From assembly GCF_003589595.1 (NCBI RefSeq), contig NW_020653333.1, forward strand, positions 1,327,603-1,391,602: a DNA stretch of 64,000 nt. Direction: 5' to 3'. Positions 28,120-38,000 of this stretch are shown here, in pieces (position 1 is the first letter of the stretch; the number at the start of each line of letters is the position of its first letter). The notes beneath the pieces are model-generated. The model had not been told where the DNA came from. It saw only the letters and a list, made by a program, of their open reading frames with translations, and did not search any database. This stretch comes from Hyposmocoma kahamanoa (taxonomy: Eukaryota; Arthropoda; Insecta; Lepidoptera; Cosmopterigidae). A program made the translations under genes and the position numbers.

Positions 28120-28253
28120 ACGTTAAAGAACGGACACAGGAACGTGTCTTGTAGTACACTGTACTTTGACAGAGTACTACAAGGCGCGTTCAAGGGTCCG
28201 TTCTTTTGCCTTGTGGTACTCTGTTTAAACAACAGAGTACAAGCCACGTTCCT
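28120..28253. repeat. Compound palindrome
   Basis: AAGAACGGACACAGGAACG with TCTTGTAGTAC is inverted as GTACTACAAGGCGCG and GTCCGTTCTT (28123-28206). Immediately after, CTTGTGGTACTCTGTTT and AACAGAGTACAAG form a second hairpin, and CACGTTCCTG is inverted relative to CAGGAACGTG of the first. It is a multi-armed foldback remnant, with no second copy seen. Confidence 0.75.
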
Positions 28254-28937
28254 GAGCCGCCTGCATCCAAGGATTTTCTCCCAATGGGAAGCCGTGCTAC
28301 ACAGCGTTTTCCAGCTCGTAATTACCACCTTAGAAAATTTCTATCACATTGGTTGTCACTTCAGCCACAGATTACTTAATAACAGATACATCACTCTCAT
28401 ACAAAATCCAAAATACCTACACTATAATAGCCTACCAAATCTGACTAATGACACCAGAGCACCAGCGAGGAAAAAGGAATCGAAGCACACGCTTCAGAAA
28501 GGTGAAAATAACGTTGCCTGCCGTGTGCAGTCGTGCGAAGCCGAATACTCCTAAATGAAAGATTTGTATGAAAGCTTGCGCCGACGTCGGCGCACCCAGC
28601 GGTAGGCACTGCTTCAGAGATCAACTTTTAAAATTAGCTGCTTATACTCACAACTATATATGCACCCAATAAAAAACATACTCACGTACATTTAAAACTC
28701 AAAAGTGAAATGCAAGAATAAAAACGAATATGCTCCACAGTCATCCGACAAAAGAGCGGGCGGCTATGCATTATTTATTCGAGGCACGATTTTTCGTTTA
28801 CATGCAGACATGTGTATGGTGTGTTTACATACTAAATTCCTCGTGTGTGTTCGAGGACTTCTGACAAGATTTTGGAACCTGTCCCTACAACATACCAGTC
28901 ACTATTATTCAATAGGCCCAATCGGTAAAGTTGAAAA
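28254..28937. other. Gene-less stretch, nothing recognised
   Basis: Overlapping ORFs of 110-145 codons (28117-28554, 28705-29037) start in the palindrome or end in a Rep-E scrap and show no domain. Confidence 0.4.
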
Positions 28938-28990
28938 AAAAAGAAATATTTTTTCGGATCTAAATAACGTATATTTGCTTTTTTTTTCAA
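28938..28990 (+). repeat. Rep-E arm scrap
   Basis: TATTTTTTCGGATCTAAATA and CGTATATTTGCTTTTTTTTTC match the Rep-E arm start. Nearby AGCCTAAAAACTCGACAAAG resembles the outer flank of the 59.2 kb copy. Confidence 0.55.
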
Positions 28991-29186
28991 CGTGTGTCCA
29001 AAGCAACCAAGAAAGCCTAAAAACTCGACAAAGTTAAAAATCAATAGATTGGAACGTTGGAGAGCTTTAGTTCAAAATTATGAATTTTAAAACCCGTGTA
29101 ATTCAGAAACTGACAAATGAAATGGAATTTTATTTGTTTAAAATATGGTGAACGAAAGACGGAACATAGTATTATACTGCCACCCG

Positions 29187-29385
29187 CTAACTAAAACGCG
29201 ACTCGTAAGTGTTTGTCACTTTTTTGAGATATCATAAAAAAACCATAACCCGTTTTAAAATTTATATCATCAGCAATACATTAGGGTAAGTTCCGATAAA
29301 TCGAACACATTTTTGAAAGATAATTTTGTGCTCTATTTTTTGCTATTTAAAACGGAAATTTGAGCATTTGTCACTTAGCCATGCA
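29187..29385 (+). mobile_element. Rep-N element, right end lost
   Basis: Starts CTGCCACCCGCTAACTAAAA with CGCGACTCGTAAGTG. The interior TAGGGTAAGTTCCGATAAAT and CTATTTAAAACGGAAATT matches 38143-38412. It is broken off at GTCACTTAGCC, where a Rep-B copy begins. Confidence 0.8.
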
Positions 29386-29387
29386 AC

Positions 29388-29590
29388 TGCCTCTGTGGCC
29401 GAACGGTTACCATACTAGACTGACACGCCGAGGTTCCGGGTTCGATTCCCGGGCGGGAAGAAATATTTGTATTGCCGAGATGTATTTTTCACATGCGTTT
29501 AGTGGTAATTTCTGGTGGTATATTTGTGTGTGCATGGCACCCGCGATACAGTGTTTCCCTAGTACGGGGTTATAAGTGTGCGTTGAAAAA
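29388..29590 (+). mobile_element. Rep-B SINE, diverged copy
   Basis: TGGCCGAACGG and GGTTCGATTCC boxes are intact. The anticodon-side segment (CATACTAGACTGACACGCCG) and body (TGGTAATTTCTGGTGGTATA) differ from the other copies. The tail is short and A-rich. Confidence 0.88.
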
Positions 29591-29616
29591 AATTCAAAAT
29601 AATTTAATTCTAACAC

Positions 29617-29813
29617 TGCCTCTGTGGCCGAACGGTTACCATGCCGGACTGCCACGCAGAGGTCCCAGGTTCGATTCCCGGGCCGGGAGAAATATTTGTA
29701 TGGCCTACATTTATTTCTCTCGTGAGTTTGGGTGTAATTTGTGGTTGTCTATGTGTGTCCATGGCACCCGCGACACAGGGTTTCCCTAGTGCGGGGCTAT
29801 GTTGAGTGTGTGC

Positions 29814-29861
<48 letters not shown>
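29617..29861 (+). mobile_element. Rep-B SINE with (TTA)16-type tail
   Basis: A reference-quality copy: head TGCCTCTGTGGCCGAACGG, B box GGTTCGATTCC, body CCATGGCACCCGCGACACAG and AGTGCGGGGCTATGTTGAG, then an ATT microsatellite from about 29816 to 29861. Two Rep-B copies in the same orientation lie 27 bp apart. Confidence 0.95.
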
Positions 29862-30138
29862 GGACACGCACACGGAATAATCAATCAATTAATACCAGCC
29901 AAATAATAATTATCAATGGCAGATTATTAAATATTATACATAATTATTACGTTACACACATTAAGCAGTAATTTGACATCAACATTTATCCAAAAAATCA
30001 GTCACTTGGAAATAATTTTTTATACTTAAGCGATTTAAGTCTATTTCTGAATAAATTATTTTGTAACGTTTTAATGTCTTTATAAATTCAAACACACAAA
30101 AACCCTACATTTCCAAGATCATGGCTACTATATTGGAA
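29862..30138. other. AT-rich spacer
   Basis: Nothing recognised. Confidence 0.45.
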
Positions 30139-30240
30139 CCAATTTTTTTGGATCTAAATAGCTTATATTTGTTTTTTTCAAACAAACCAATTTTTTGGGC
30201 TCTTTACAAATCCCATGGCCACGGTTGACTGAGATGACAT
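30139..30240 (+). repeat. Rep-E single arm
   Basis: TTTTTGGATCTAAATAGC, TTTTTCAAACAAACCAATTT, GGGCTCTTTACAAATCCC and GGCCACGGTTGACTGAG. It is a diverged arm without a partner. Confidence 0.75.
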
Positions 30241-30520
30241 TACTGATATTAGTCATCAACAAGTTATGTCTAACTCAACATCAGTCGATCGTCATGAAGG
30301 AGGAGTTTTGGACGAAGGGTGTCATGTACCGATGTTTCCGAGGCCGGATGGCCAGACAATACGGCTAAATAATTAGTAATTAATAGTGTTTTATTGTATT
30401 GATAAGTATGTTAATTTACAATAAGATATGTATTTATGGGTCTTTGTAATTGTAACCTAAATATAAATAAATTATTAAAAAATAAAATAACGCAAACCCA
30501 TTCCTAACAATAGTTACAAT
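30241..30520. other. No recognised feature
   Basis: AT-rich spacer between Rep-E and Rep-D. Confidence 0.4.
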
Positions 30521-30817
30521 AATCTCAGTACAGAGTATTAAAAAAACCGAACTTAAAAGTTCGTAGAATTACATCTATTTGCCAAGTTTTATTGGAATGA
30601 AAATTTACTGAAAATTTGCCATCCTTGGAGGTGGAATATTTTCTACGAATTTAAATGAGACCACTAGTGAGGTACTCTCTTTCCAACAAAAAAAGAATCA
30701 TCAAAATCGGGTCACAAATGCCAAGTTATCTCACTGTACATTTAACTGTAACTGTACATACAAAAAAATATACAGTCGAATTGAGAACCTCCTCTTTTTT
30801 TGAAATCGGTAAAAAAA
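30521..30817 (+). mobile_element. Rep-D, uninterrupted
   Basis: AATCTCAGTACAGAGTATTA, ACCGAACTTAAAAGTTCGT, GAGGTGGAATATTTTCTACG, AATCATCAAAATCGGGTC and AGTCGAATTGAGAACCTCC, ending TTTTTGAAATCGGTAAAAA. The ends are inverted (ACCGAACTTAAAA / TTGAAATCGGT). It is ~297 bp with no coding capacity. Confidence 0.88.
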
Positions 30818-31120
30818 GTAAAAGATAGAAGAATCATATACCATGGTTATAACTTGCCAAAAAACAACATTAAAAACATTACTCCAATTTACGCTACATA
30901 CATATGAGTTGTAAAATATTCTAACAACAATCAATACCGTCAAGGCTGAAAATTCAGTTACTGTTTGACCTTCAAATGTGGACTTTTGACAAATAAAAAT
31001 GGCGTATGTTAAATTCTAACTATAAATCGAGTTTCCTAAAGTTACACTCAAAAGTTTTCTTCCTATTTTTCAAAATATAATACAAATACACTTTTAAGCT
31101 AACAAAACAAAGACAAATAA
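30818..31120. other. No recognised feature
   Basis: AT-rich. A 70-codon minus-strand ORF at 30731-30943 partly overlaps Rep-D. Confidence 0.4.
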
Positions 31121-31428
31121 TATAATCATCATCACCAACCCATTTATACCATCCCATTGCTGGGTACCGGTCTCCTCTCAGGCGAGGATCTTTAGTCCGC
31201 CACGCTGGCCCAATGCGGGTTGGGTTCACACGTTTTCCGAGGGTTGTGAACCTTCTTCGACGTGCAGGATTCATTACAATGTTTTCGTTCTCCGAAAAGT
31301 TATGGTACATTTCCAATTAAATTTCACACAAAATTCCGAGGAACTGAGATGTTGCGAGCCGGGATCTGAAACCACAGCCTTTGCTTGAGAAGAGGTAAGT
31401 CAAACCAATAGGCTACCACGGCCATATA
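31121..31428 (-). mobile_element. Rep-C SINE, full length
   Basis: On the minus strand: head GGCCGTGGTAGCCTATTGG with B-box-like GGTTTCAGATCC and CGGCTCGCAAC, body TCGGAGAACGAAAACATTG, GACGTCGAAGAAGGTTCAC, CCCAACCCGCATTGGGCC, GCCTGAGAGGAGACCGG and CCCAGCAATGGGATGG, and a 3' end TGGTGATGATGATTATA. Of the copies here this one best preserves all parts. A 98-codon ORF (31020-31316) across it is incidental. Confidence 0.9.
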
Positions 31429-32240
31429 GTAAAAATAACTAAAAAAATATTGTTACAGTAAAAACTACGCTTCACAAGATATTTTTCTAGTTTCATTATT
31501 TCCTTTGACAACGCCTTGTAATCCTTTGCAATTCTGTTAAACATGCAGTAACAATTCTTTGAAACGGTGTAGTTATAAGAAGTTAGTAATCGGTGCTAGT
31601 TTCTCGAACGTTCGGAACGTTTACCTTATTGCTACCTTGGACAGTTCTGTAAACTAATCGCGTTGGGCGACAGAGAGTGCGTGAGGCGAGAGACTAAAAA
31701 TTTGTCTATTTGCAGCGAGTGCATACAGTGATCTGCGAGTCTAGTGTAACAATGCTTTAGGGTTCTGTGGGGGCTACCGTAACGCTGGAACGCTTTGGGA
31801 ATGTTTACGGAGACGCACGCGGAAGCATAATCAGCCTACTACGGTACTACGGACTCCTGAGTGTGTTTATTGACCGGTGGGACTCCCCAATGTTACAGCA
31901 TTGGGTGCAGCATTTTTTCCAGTATTACTTAATTTGATACTAATTGTTTCTGCCAAATATCGGACGAAGAACGAGAGTAAGCCCCTTTTCACTGTTATTT
32001 TATTGTCAAACCTACTAACACTAGTCCTAAGAGGATTTATTAATACAGTATGGACAAGATTATGAAATATAACATTATTTATTATTGTTGTAAAAAAACA
32101 CCGCATGAGATGAAATTCATTCGCGCGAGGCGAAAGACAGTCCTGTGGCTACGGCAATCTGTCTTTCTGACTAAACTATCTAGACTAGACGACTATCTGT
32201 CAAAAGCTCGATAGACAATTGTTTTACTAATTATGTCTAA
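31429..32240. other. Gene-less stretch, weak signals only
   Basis: 31640-31860 is GC-richer (CGTTGGGCGACAGAGAGTGC). Near 31945, TAATTGTTTCTGCCAAATAT and CGAGAGTAAGCCCC faintly recall Rep-G. Neither supports a call. Confidence 0.4.
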
Positions 32241-32532
32241 GAGCCTATTGCACACGGCGTAAATTATACGCGTCGTAGCCGCGCCGCAGTCGCGCGTATG
32301 TATCGCGCATTTTGATAAGAGATTTTAATTTTAGTTTTGTTTGCTAATTTCAGTTAATTTTTTTTAAACGAAGCAACTACATGACAAATTGAAGTTTAAA
32401 CTTCAGTAGAGTATATACGTTTCTTGCTTGCATCGCGATATTTACGCGCGTCTGCGGCGCGTATACGCGTAGATAACGCGCATTGTACGACACATCGTAG
32501 GCGCGTATAAAATACACCGTGTGCATCGGTTC
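32241..32532. mobile_element. MITE with TAA duplication
   Basis: The left end GAGCCTATTGCACACGGCGT and the complement of the right end, GAACCGATGCACACGGTGTA, match, continuing with TTATACGCG on both sides. TAA flanks both ends (32238-32240, 32533-32535). It is 292 bp with a GC-rich periphery and an AT-rich centre. PIF/Harbinger-like, its tip resembles that of the 27667-27893 element (GAGCGGTTACACACGGCG). Confidence 0.9.
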
Positions 32533-33003
32533 TAACGGGCTGCCATTACTCTTACACAGTTAGCCGGCTGGCATTTGTAACTCGAATTTACACAATACCA
32601 ATGCATACGAACTAGCCACAGATATAGTGCCTCGATTTTATGTTCTGTGAACACCATCAATTACTAATGCAGTTACGCCGGCGTTAATTATAATCGCGCA
32701 ACATCGTATTCGTTTAAACAACACGTTGACGGAATATTGATGTTATTGCAATTGCAGTGCAAATACGGTGATTATGTATTTACATTTCCCTGCAACTAAC
32801 TGTATACAATTCATTCTTTGAACCTTGAATCGTGTGGGCGTAGATTGAATTTTAAATAGAAATTCTTTAGATAGCTATTAAGCATATATAGGCATTTTAA
32901 GAATTGATTTATAATTCCCATTACTATCCACGGGTAAATAGAGACCAAATGCAGGTTGTGAACTTCACATAGCTTCTTGAAGGTTGTGAACTTTCTCGTT
33001 CGT
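32533..33003. other. No recognised feature
   Basis: Spacer without repeats or credible frames. Confidence 0.4.
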
Positions 33004-33290
33004 GTAAGCAGTAGAACTCCTTGTGAAAGAGTTTGTTCAGGGAGTAACTGCCACCTTACCTTACAAATTTCTGCCGCCATGCCGTAATGTGAGCATTACT
33101 GCGTCCCCGTTTTGAAGGGTAAGGAGCTGGTGAAAAACACAAGGGACTTGTCAATTTGGAACAGTGCCCCACAGGTCTTTGTGATTTAAAGCTCTGAGTG
33201 GCACTGCAACTGTTACGGACAGGCGTGCCGCTTGCTACCAGGCCCACAACTTGTTCGTCTCGTAACTTGGTATCGTAAAAGAAATCTAAA
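33004..33290 (+). repeat. Rep-A copy with internal deletion
   Basis: From GTAAGCAGTAGAACTCC to CGTCTCGTAACTTGGTATCG. About 25 bp around TATGTCTCAGGGTGACGGGC is lost. Confidence 0.88.
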
Positions 33291-33835
33291 TTGCCCGAGT
33301 TCGAATTTAAAAGAAAGATAATATTTTTCCAATAAAGTTTAAGAATATTTTGACCGTACGCGTTCAAAAACTGCTCATTATTTAATGACATTTGATGTAT
33401 CTGTAAATAGTTTATTATGCAATTTACTTCATAAAAAATACTATTATTATTATTAAATCAATATTTGAACTGTGTGTATTGTATGTATGTGCAAATCTAG
33501 GAATTTATAGTCCATTTGTTTAGGTACTTAACTAATTGTAAACAACCTTGAGATGTCTATTTAATGAAATATACATTTATAAAATTATTTCTACTTGCCT
33601 TCAAATACAAATACTTAGCTTCATATGAAATTGCATGCCTATTTTTATATATATTGATTTGTAAAGCATATGTTTCAATAAAAAGATGTATCAAGATTGT
33701 TTACATCTAGTTAAGTACCTAAACAAATGGACTATAGTTAAAAGGTTTAATAGTGAATGACAGCCTAATATTTTGTGTTTTTGACGTTAAATTTAACAGG
33801 CTTGTGACGTGGCAAATAAAGCTTTTGTATCTGTG
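33291..33835. other. AT-rich stretch, nothing recognised
   Basis: Spacer. TAGTCCATTTGTTTAGGTAC near 33509 is inverted at 33714 (GTACCTAAACAAATGGACTA), a ~20 bp exact inverted pair 200 bp apart, possibly the ends of an unclassified element. Confidence 0.5.
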
Positions 33836-33915
33836 AATCTGAGTGGTACTGCAACAGCTATGGACAGGTGTGTCGCGTACCACCAGGCGCACGATATGTT
33901 CGTGACTTGTATCAA
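33836..33915 (+). repeat. Rep-A 3' fragment
   Basis: CTGAGTGGTACTGCAACAGC, TATGGACAGGTGTGTCGCG and CCACCAGGCGCACGATATG are the last ~80 bp of Rep-A. Confidence 0.78.
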
Positions 33916-34590
33916 TCAAGTTTCATCACGGTATTTTCTCTCATCGTTAGCGAGAGGTATTCCTACTAAATATCCACAAATGTACTTTTAAGTCATAGGT
34001 ACATGCTGACACAGTACTCAAACACGGGGCCACTACCGCTTTGTAAAATATACTTTCAATAATTTTGCAATTTTTCTGTAAAAAAATGGTATATTTCTAA
34101 TACCGCGTCATCACCATAAAAATGTCTAACGATTGTGAAGAAACTGAAACGGATCATCGTAAAACAAAATCGTAAACGCAATTACATCATAAATGTTCGT
34201 AATTCGACCAAGTATTTAGGTCACATACATCATGAACATCTCTATGAGTAAGCATGTCCACTTCCACCGTCAATAATATGCAACACAGTCATGCTCTGCG
34301 TGTAAAGGAGGATTTGCCAAATTCGGCATGCTTGATCGTGTAATTGGCGGTCATAGTAAAGTTCTACTGTATGCCATTATTAAAACATGCGAATAGGCCA
34401 TATGCATCTAACAATAATAATAGGTTATATCAATTTGAGTTTTTACACGACTTAGTTTTTAGTATATAAATAGGCAGTATAGTTAGAACCTTAGCCTATC
34501 CAAATAAATCGATGAAAACTTATAAAAAAAATAGTTTTTAGTTTATTTTTATAAAAAGATGGCTATAAAGCCATTGCCTAATAAATAATG
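33916..34590. other. No recognised feature
   Basis: AT-rich spacer. Confidence 0.4.
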
Positions 34591-34870
34591 TTTAGTAGTA
34601 ATAGAACTTCTTGTGAAAGAGTTCTTATAGGGAAATACTCCGACTGTACCTATTTCTGCCGCCAAGCAGGACTGCTCTCATTACTGCGTTCCGGTTCTGC
34701 AGTGTAAGGGCGCTAGTGAAACTACAGGCGCATCGAACTTAACCACGTTATATCTCAGGTTAACGGGGACAGTGACAGTACCTCTCAGAACTTTGCGATT
34801 AAAGCTCTAAGTGGCATGTGGCACTGCAACTGTTTTCGATATGCATGTTACGAGTACTTACCACCCTTTT
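34591..34870 (+). repeat. Rep-A copy, diverged
   Basis: From AGTAGTAATAGAACTTC to TGCATGTTACGAGTACTTACC, with a duplicated GTGGCATGTGGCACTGC. The normal 3' tail is replaced by a rearranged hairpin. Confidence 0.85.
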
Positions 34871-34874
34871 ATCA

Positions 34875-34965
34875 ATTTTTTTTATCATGTCAAGTAACGA
34901 ATAATGTCAAGAGACATTTCACAAGTCGTATGCCTATACGACTTGTTCGTAACGTCCCAAAAAAA
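34875..34965. repeat. Inverted Rep-A tail pair
   Basis: TTTTTTTATCATGTCAAGTAAC followed by ACAAGTCGTATGCC is the Rep-A 3' end in reverse. It is immediately mirrored by TATACGACTTGTTCGTAACG and a run of A. ACAAGTCGTAT / ATACGACTTGT form a tight palindrome. Confidence 0.75.
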
Positions 34966-35103
34966 ATTTTATAAAAGGCAGAAATTATTGAAGATTTGGC
35001 GTGATGGATTTATACCGAAGCCGTAAAACCAATATACAAAACAAAATGGCGTGATTTTGTGTATTGTTACAATAAATGTAGGATTTGGGGAAATCTGGTA
35101 GTA

Positions 35104-35538
35104 GAGTCAGATGGGGTTAGGGGAACATTGGAGGAAGAGGGACTTGAAGCCTTAACTCACATTCTAAGGAGTTTAGCACTATAGTCTCTCACACGATAAA
35201 ACAGACAAACAAATTAGTTTAAACGATTTTAAAAAGATGTCACTACGATGTTCCAAATCCAAAAGGCGGAAAAAACAAATTTGACAGTTGTGAAATCTTG
35301 AGAACACGAGGTGTACATTACCTTTATTCCTCTTACCCCATCTTTTAGGGTAATAGAAACCTTAGCACAATTTGCACATTTTCGGCAAATATATCGTAAG
35401 TATTGAATTAAGCGTAATGATCGTTAAAACAAAGGCAAGTTTAGTGTATTTCAAAATTCTTGTAAGACTATCTGTTCTTCCTAGAGCTCAAAATATTTGA
35501 CTCAAGATAAAGTATGTTTCTCTTACCCCACCTGACTA
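35104..35538 (+). mobile_element. Rep-L element with inverted ends
   Basis: AGTCAGATGGGGTTAGGGG faces a right end whose complement is AGTCAGGTGGGGTAAGAG. Flanking TA is possible on both sides. It is ~435 bp with no frame. The interior GGACTTGAAGCCTTAACTCA, GAACACGAGGTGTACATTA and CTTCCTAGAGCTCAAAAT recurs at 46613-47402 (reverse) and in part at 35945-36032. Confidence 0.85.
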
Positions 35539-35944
35539 TATATTATTTTCATCATCAAATGACAATGCTCTACCTATTTCGAGAATTGTCCCTTTCGTCA
35601 CTTACCACGTTACAGGAAGAGTGGAGATATTTTTGTAAATAAAAAGCACATAGAATAAAAAATTCAAGCGCAATTTTACTATCACACGGGTTTTAAATTC
35701 TTTTTAAACAACTACTTCCGTTGGCTGTGGTTCAACGCTATCCATCACTTACGTGGTAGTACGTGGTCCACCAATATGGCGATCGCTTCCTTTTCCGTTA
35801 CGTACAAGGAGTGAAGACGCGTGACTCAGTTTGACGGGTTGACTTTTGCATTTTAATTGTACGATAAAGCGATCTAATTTTACTCGAACTCATGGCAAAC
35901 AGAGGCATGTATTATTTAAGTATGGGAAAATACAGGGACATACA
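35539..35944. other. No recognised feature
   Basis: Spacer. TTACGTGGTAGTACGTGG near 35750 is a short direct repeat. Confidence 0.4.
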
Positions 35945-36032
35945 ATAAGAGGGATTTGAAGCCTTAACTCCCAATCTAAAGAGTTTAGCACTATAGTCTC
36001 TCAGAAGATAATACATGCAAACAAATTAGTTT
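35945..36032 (+). repeat. Rep-L fragment cut by Rep-A
   Basis: GAGGGATTTGAAGCCTTAAC, GAGTTTAGCACTATAGTCTC and CAAACAAATTAGTTTA match the left third of Rep-L. Rep-A starts immediately after and Rep-L does not resume. Confidence 0.8.
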
Positions 36033-36033
36033 A

Positions 36034-36345
36034 ATAGTAGCAGTAGAGCTCCTTGTGAAAGAGTTCGTCCAGGGAAGTACTGCCACCTTACCGATTTCTG
36101 CTACCATGCAGTAATATGACCGTTAGTGCGTTTCGATTTTGAAGGGTAAGGGCACTCGTGAAATTACAGGCACTTGGGACTTGTCAACTTATATCTCAAG
36201 GTGACGGGCGTAGAGGCAGCGCACCTTAGATCTTACATCACAATTAACGCTATGAGTGGCACTGCAACTGTTATCTACAGGCGTGTAGCTTACCATCAGG
36301 CGCACGACTTGTTCGGACCGTCACTTGATATTAAAAAAAATACCC
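36034..36345 (+). repeat. Rep-A, full length
   Basis: From AGTAGCAGTAGAGCTCC to CCGTCACTTGATATTAAAAAAAATACC. Carries the diagnostic variant GTTATCTACAGGCGTGTAGC shared only with the 37498 copy. Confidence 0.92.
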
Positions 36346-36346
36346 T

Positions 36347-36450
36347 AGTCATATTGAGTACATTGTGCTAAATTTGAATGAGATATACAAGGTTATTTAT
36401 AAAATAGTAACCATCTCGCAGGACTGCAACGAAACTGTGGTGTCCGACGT
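36347..36450 (+). repeat. Rep-M segment, first member of a duplication
   Basis: CATATTGAGTACATTGTGC, TTTGAATGAGATATACAAGG and AATAGTAACCATCTCGCAGG follow the Rep-A tail and are repeated after the Rep-A at 37498-37690. Confidence 0.8.
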
Positions 36451-36711
36451 TTCTATTGCAATTGTACAGGACCTCCAGTGATCACTAGAAGAAATTACAT
36501 TTTGTATACAAATAAGCGGCCGCTACGGTTATCTGTCACTGTAAACTCAGGTACCCTGATTTATATTCAAATATCGTTTGTCTTGCCTTTCGTTTTCTGA
36601 CGTAGTCGTTATTTATACGTGATATCGGTAACATCTAGTTTCGGATTACCATAATGACGTCACACTATGATGCCACCTTATTACAACATACTAACGCAAT
36701 AATTACGATTT
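36451..36711. other. Spacer with a possible Rep-Q scrap
   Basis: Near 36505-36552, TTTTGTATACAAATAAGCGG and CTGTCACTGTAAACTCAGG recall Rep-Q sequence, but the structure is too broken to call. Confidence 0.35.
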
Positions 36712-36940
36712 TTTTTTTATGCTATCAAGTGACATGACTAACAAGTCGTGCCCCTGTTGGTGGCACTCAGAGCCTTAAACCGCATAGATCTGAGTGGCAC
36801 TGCAAGTTTACAAGTCCTATGTCCTTTCAAAACTGGAACTCGGTCATGTTCACATTATTGTTTTGCGGCAGATATAGATAAGGTATCAATATACCTATTC
36901 CCTGGACAAAGTCTTTCATAAGAAGCTTTACTGCTACTAA
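36712..36940 (-). repeat. Rep-A copy, deleted inside
   Basis: Tail TTTTTTTTATGCTATCAAGTGAC at the left to GAAGCTTTACTGCTACTAAT at the right. Several ~20-30 bp gaps. Confidence 0.85.
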
Positions 36941-36952
36941 TATGTATATATT

Positions 36953-37091
36953 TCAGTCTCTGGATGACAGGAGCAGTGGCGTCTTCCTCAGATCTTTACA
37001 CCGCAGAGTACTGCAACTGTTATGGACAGGCGTGTCGGTTACCACAGGGCGCACGACTTGTTCGTGCAGTCATTTGGCATAAAAAAAAATA
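36953..37091 (+). repeat. Rep-A 3' part, head-to-head with the previous copy
   Basis: CTCTGGATGACAGGAGCAG, AACTGTTATGGACAGGCGTG and CAGTCATTTGGCATAAAAAAAAAT. It runs straight into a Rep-D right end. Confidence 0.83.
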
Positions 37092-37132
37092 CAGTCGAAT
37101 TAAAAAACCCCTCCGTTTTTTATTTTGTTTAC
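37092..37132 (+). mobile_element. Rep-D right end
   Basis: ACAGTCGAATTAAAAAACCC and TCCGTTTTTTATTTTG correspond to the last ~40 bp of Rep-D. The adjoining Rep-A tail suggests Rep-A inserted in the A-run of Rep-D. Confidence 0.55.
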
Positions 37133-37497
37133 AAAATTAAAGGTATAGGTTTCTCCGAACAAAAACCCAACAAATTACTATATAATCCGACATTATCCAA
37201 TAAGTAGCTAAATCTGGGGCTGACCCTCTAATCCTGGACTTCAGCGGCTTCATAATATAACTACGTCACCAAAGATAAACTCTACAATAATCTTTTAGAA
37301 AATATACTATCACAACCTTTTTGCAAAAGCAAACATCTTAAGCATCGCGTAGTTGTTATTTAATGCTCGTAAAAATACCAATATGAAATTGCTTTAACCT
37401 CCAAAGACCCAACAATCTACATTGGAAAAAAGCTAAACACCCAATGTACTAAATATAATTACTTGCTTCAGGCTCAAGCAAGTTTGCCGTGAGTTTT
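37133..37497. other. No recognised feature
   Basis: Spacer. Confidence 0.4.
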
Positions 37498-37690
37498 GTA
37501 TGAATAACGTATTATCCAGAAATTACAGGCACATGGGACTTACAACTTATGTCTCAGGGTGACGTGCGTTGTGGCAGTGTCTCTCAGATCTTTGCGATTT
37601 AAGTTCTGAGTGGCACTGCAACTGTTATCTACAGACGTGTAGCTTACCTTCAGGCGCACGACTTGTTCGTTCCGTCACTTGATATTAAAA
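37498..37690 (+). repeat. Rep-A 3' two-thirds, second member of a duplication
   Basis: AGAAATTACAGGCACATGGG to CCGTCACTTGATATTAAAAAAAAAAC with the variant GTTATCTACAGACGTGTAGC. Confidence 0.88.
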
Positions 37691-38000
37691 AAAAAACAAA
37701 AATAAACCATGGTCACATTGAGTACATGGTGCTAAATTTGAATAAAATATACAGGGTTATTCATAAAATGGACTGCAACTAAAATGGGGTGTCCGAAAAG
37801 GATTGAGTATATAATGCTAAATTTGAATGAGATATACAGGGTTATTATAAAATAGTAACTATTTCGCAGGACTGCAACTAAAATTGGGTGCACGAAAAGA
37901 GCCTCGCCGCACTACGCACCATTCCTTTCTTATATATCTGGTGCACCCCAGGCAACAATCGCCAAGTACCTAACGCCGCTTAGCAATTCGCATCCCTTAT
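37691..38000 (+). repeat. Rep-M, tandem partial copies
   Basis: CACATTGAGTACATGGTGCT with AAATTTGAATAAAATATACA at 37716 is repeated at 37801 (GATTGAGTATATAATGCT, AAATTTGAATGAGATATACA). It then continues into GGGTGCACGAAAAGAGCCTC and GGCAACAATCGCCAAGTACC, the Rep-M body also seen at 22.07 kb. Confidence 0.8.

Noticed and set aside
28117..28554. A 145-codon gene
   Set aside because: It begins inside a compound palindrome, contains no motif and has an antisense ORF across the same arms.
29617..29690. A functional tRNA gene in the Rep-B heads
   Set aside because: The boxes are perfect, but the sequence runs on into a conserved non-tRNA body and TTA tail, and recurs in seven places. It is a SINE.
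29610..29888. Poly-asparagine / poly-tyrosine proteins
   Set aside because: Translations of the (TTA)n tail of a Rep-B SINE.
31940..31985. A third Rep-G MITE
   Set aside because: Only about 40 bp with many mismatches, and no opposing terminal repeat.
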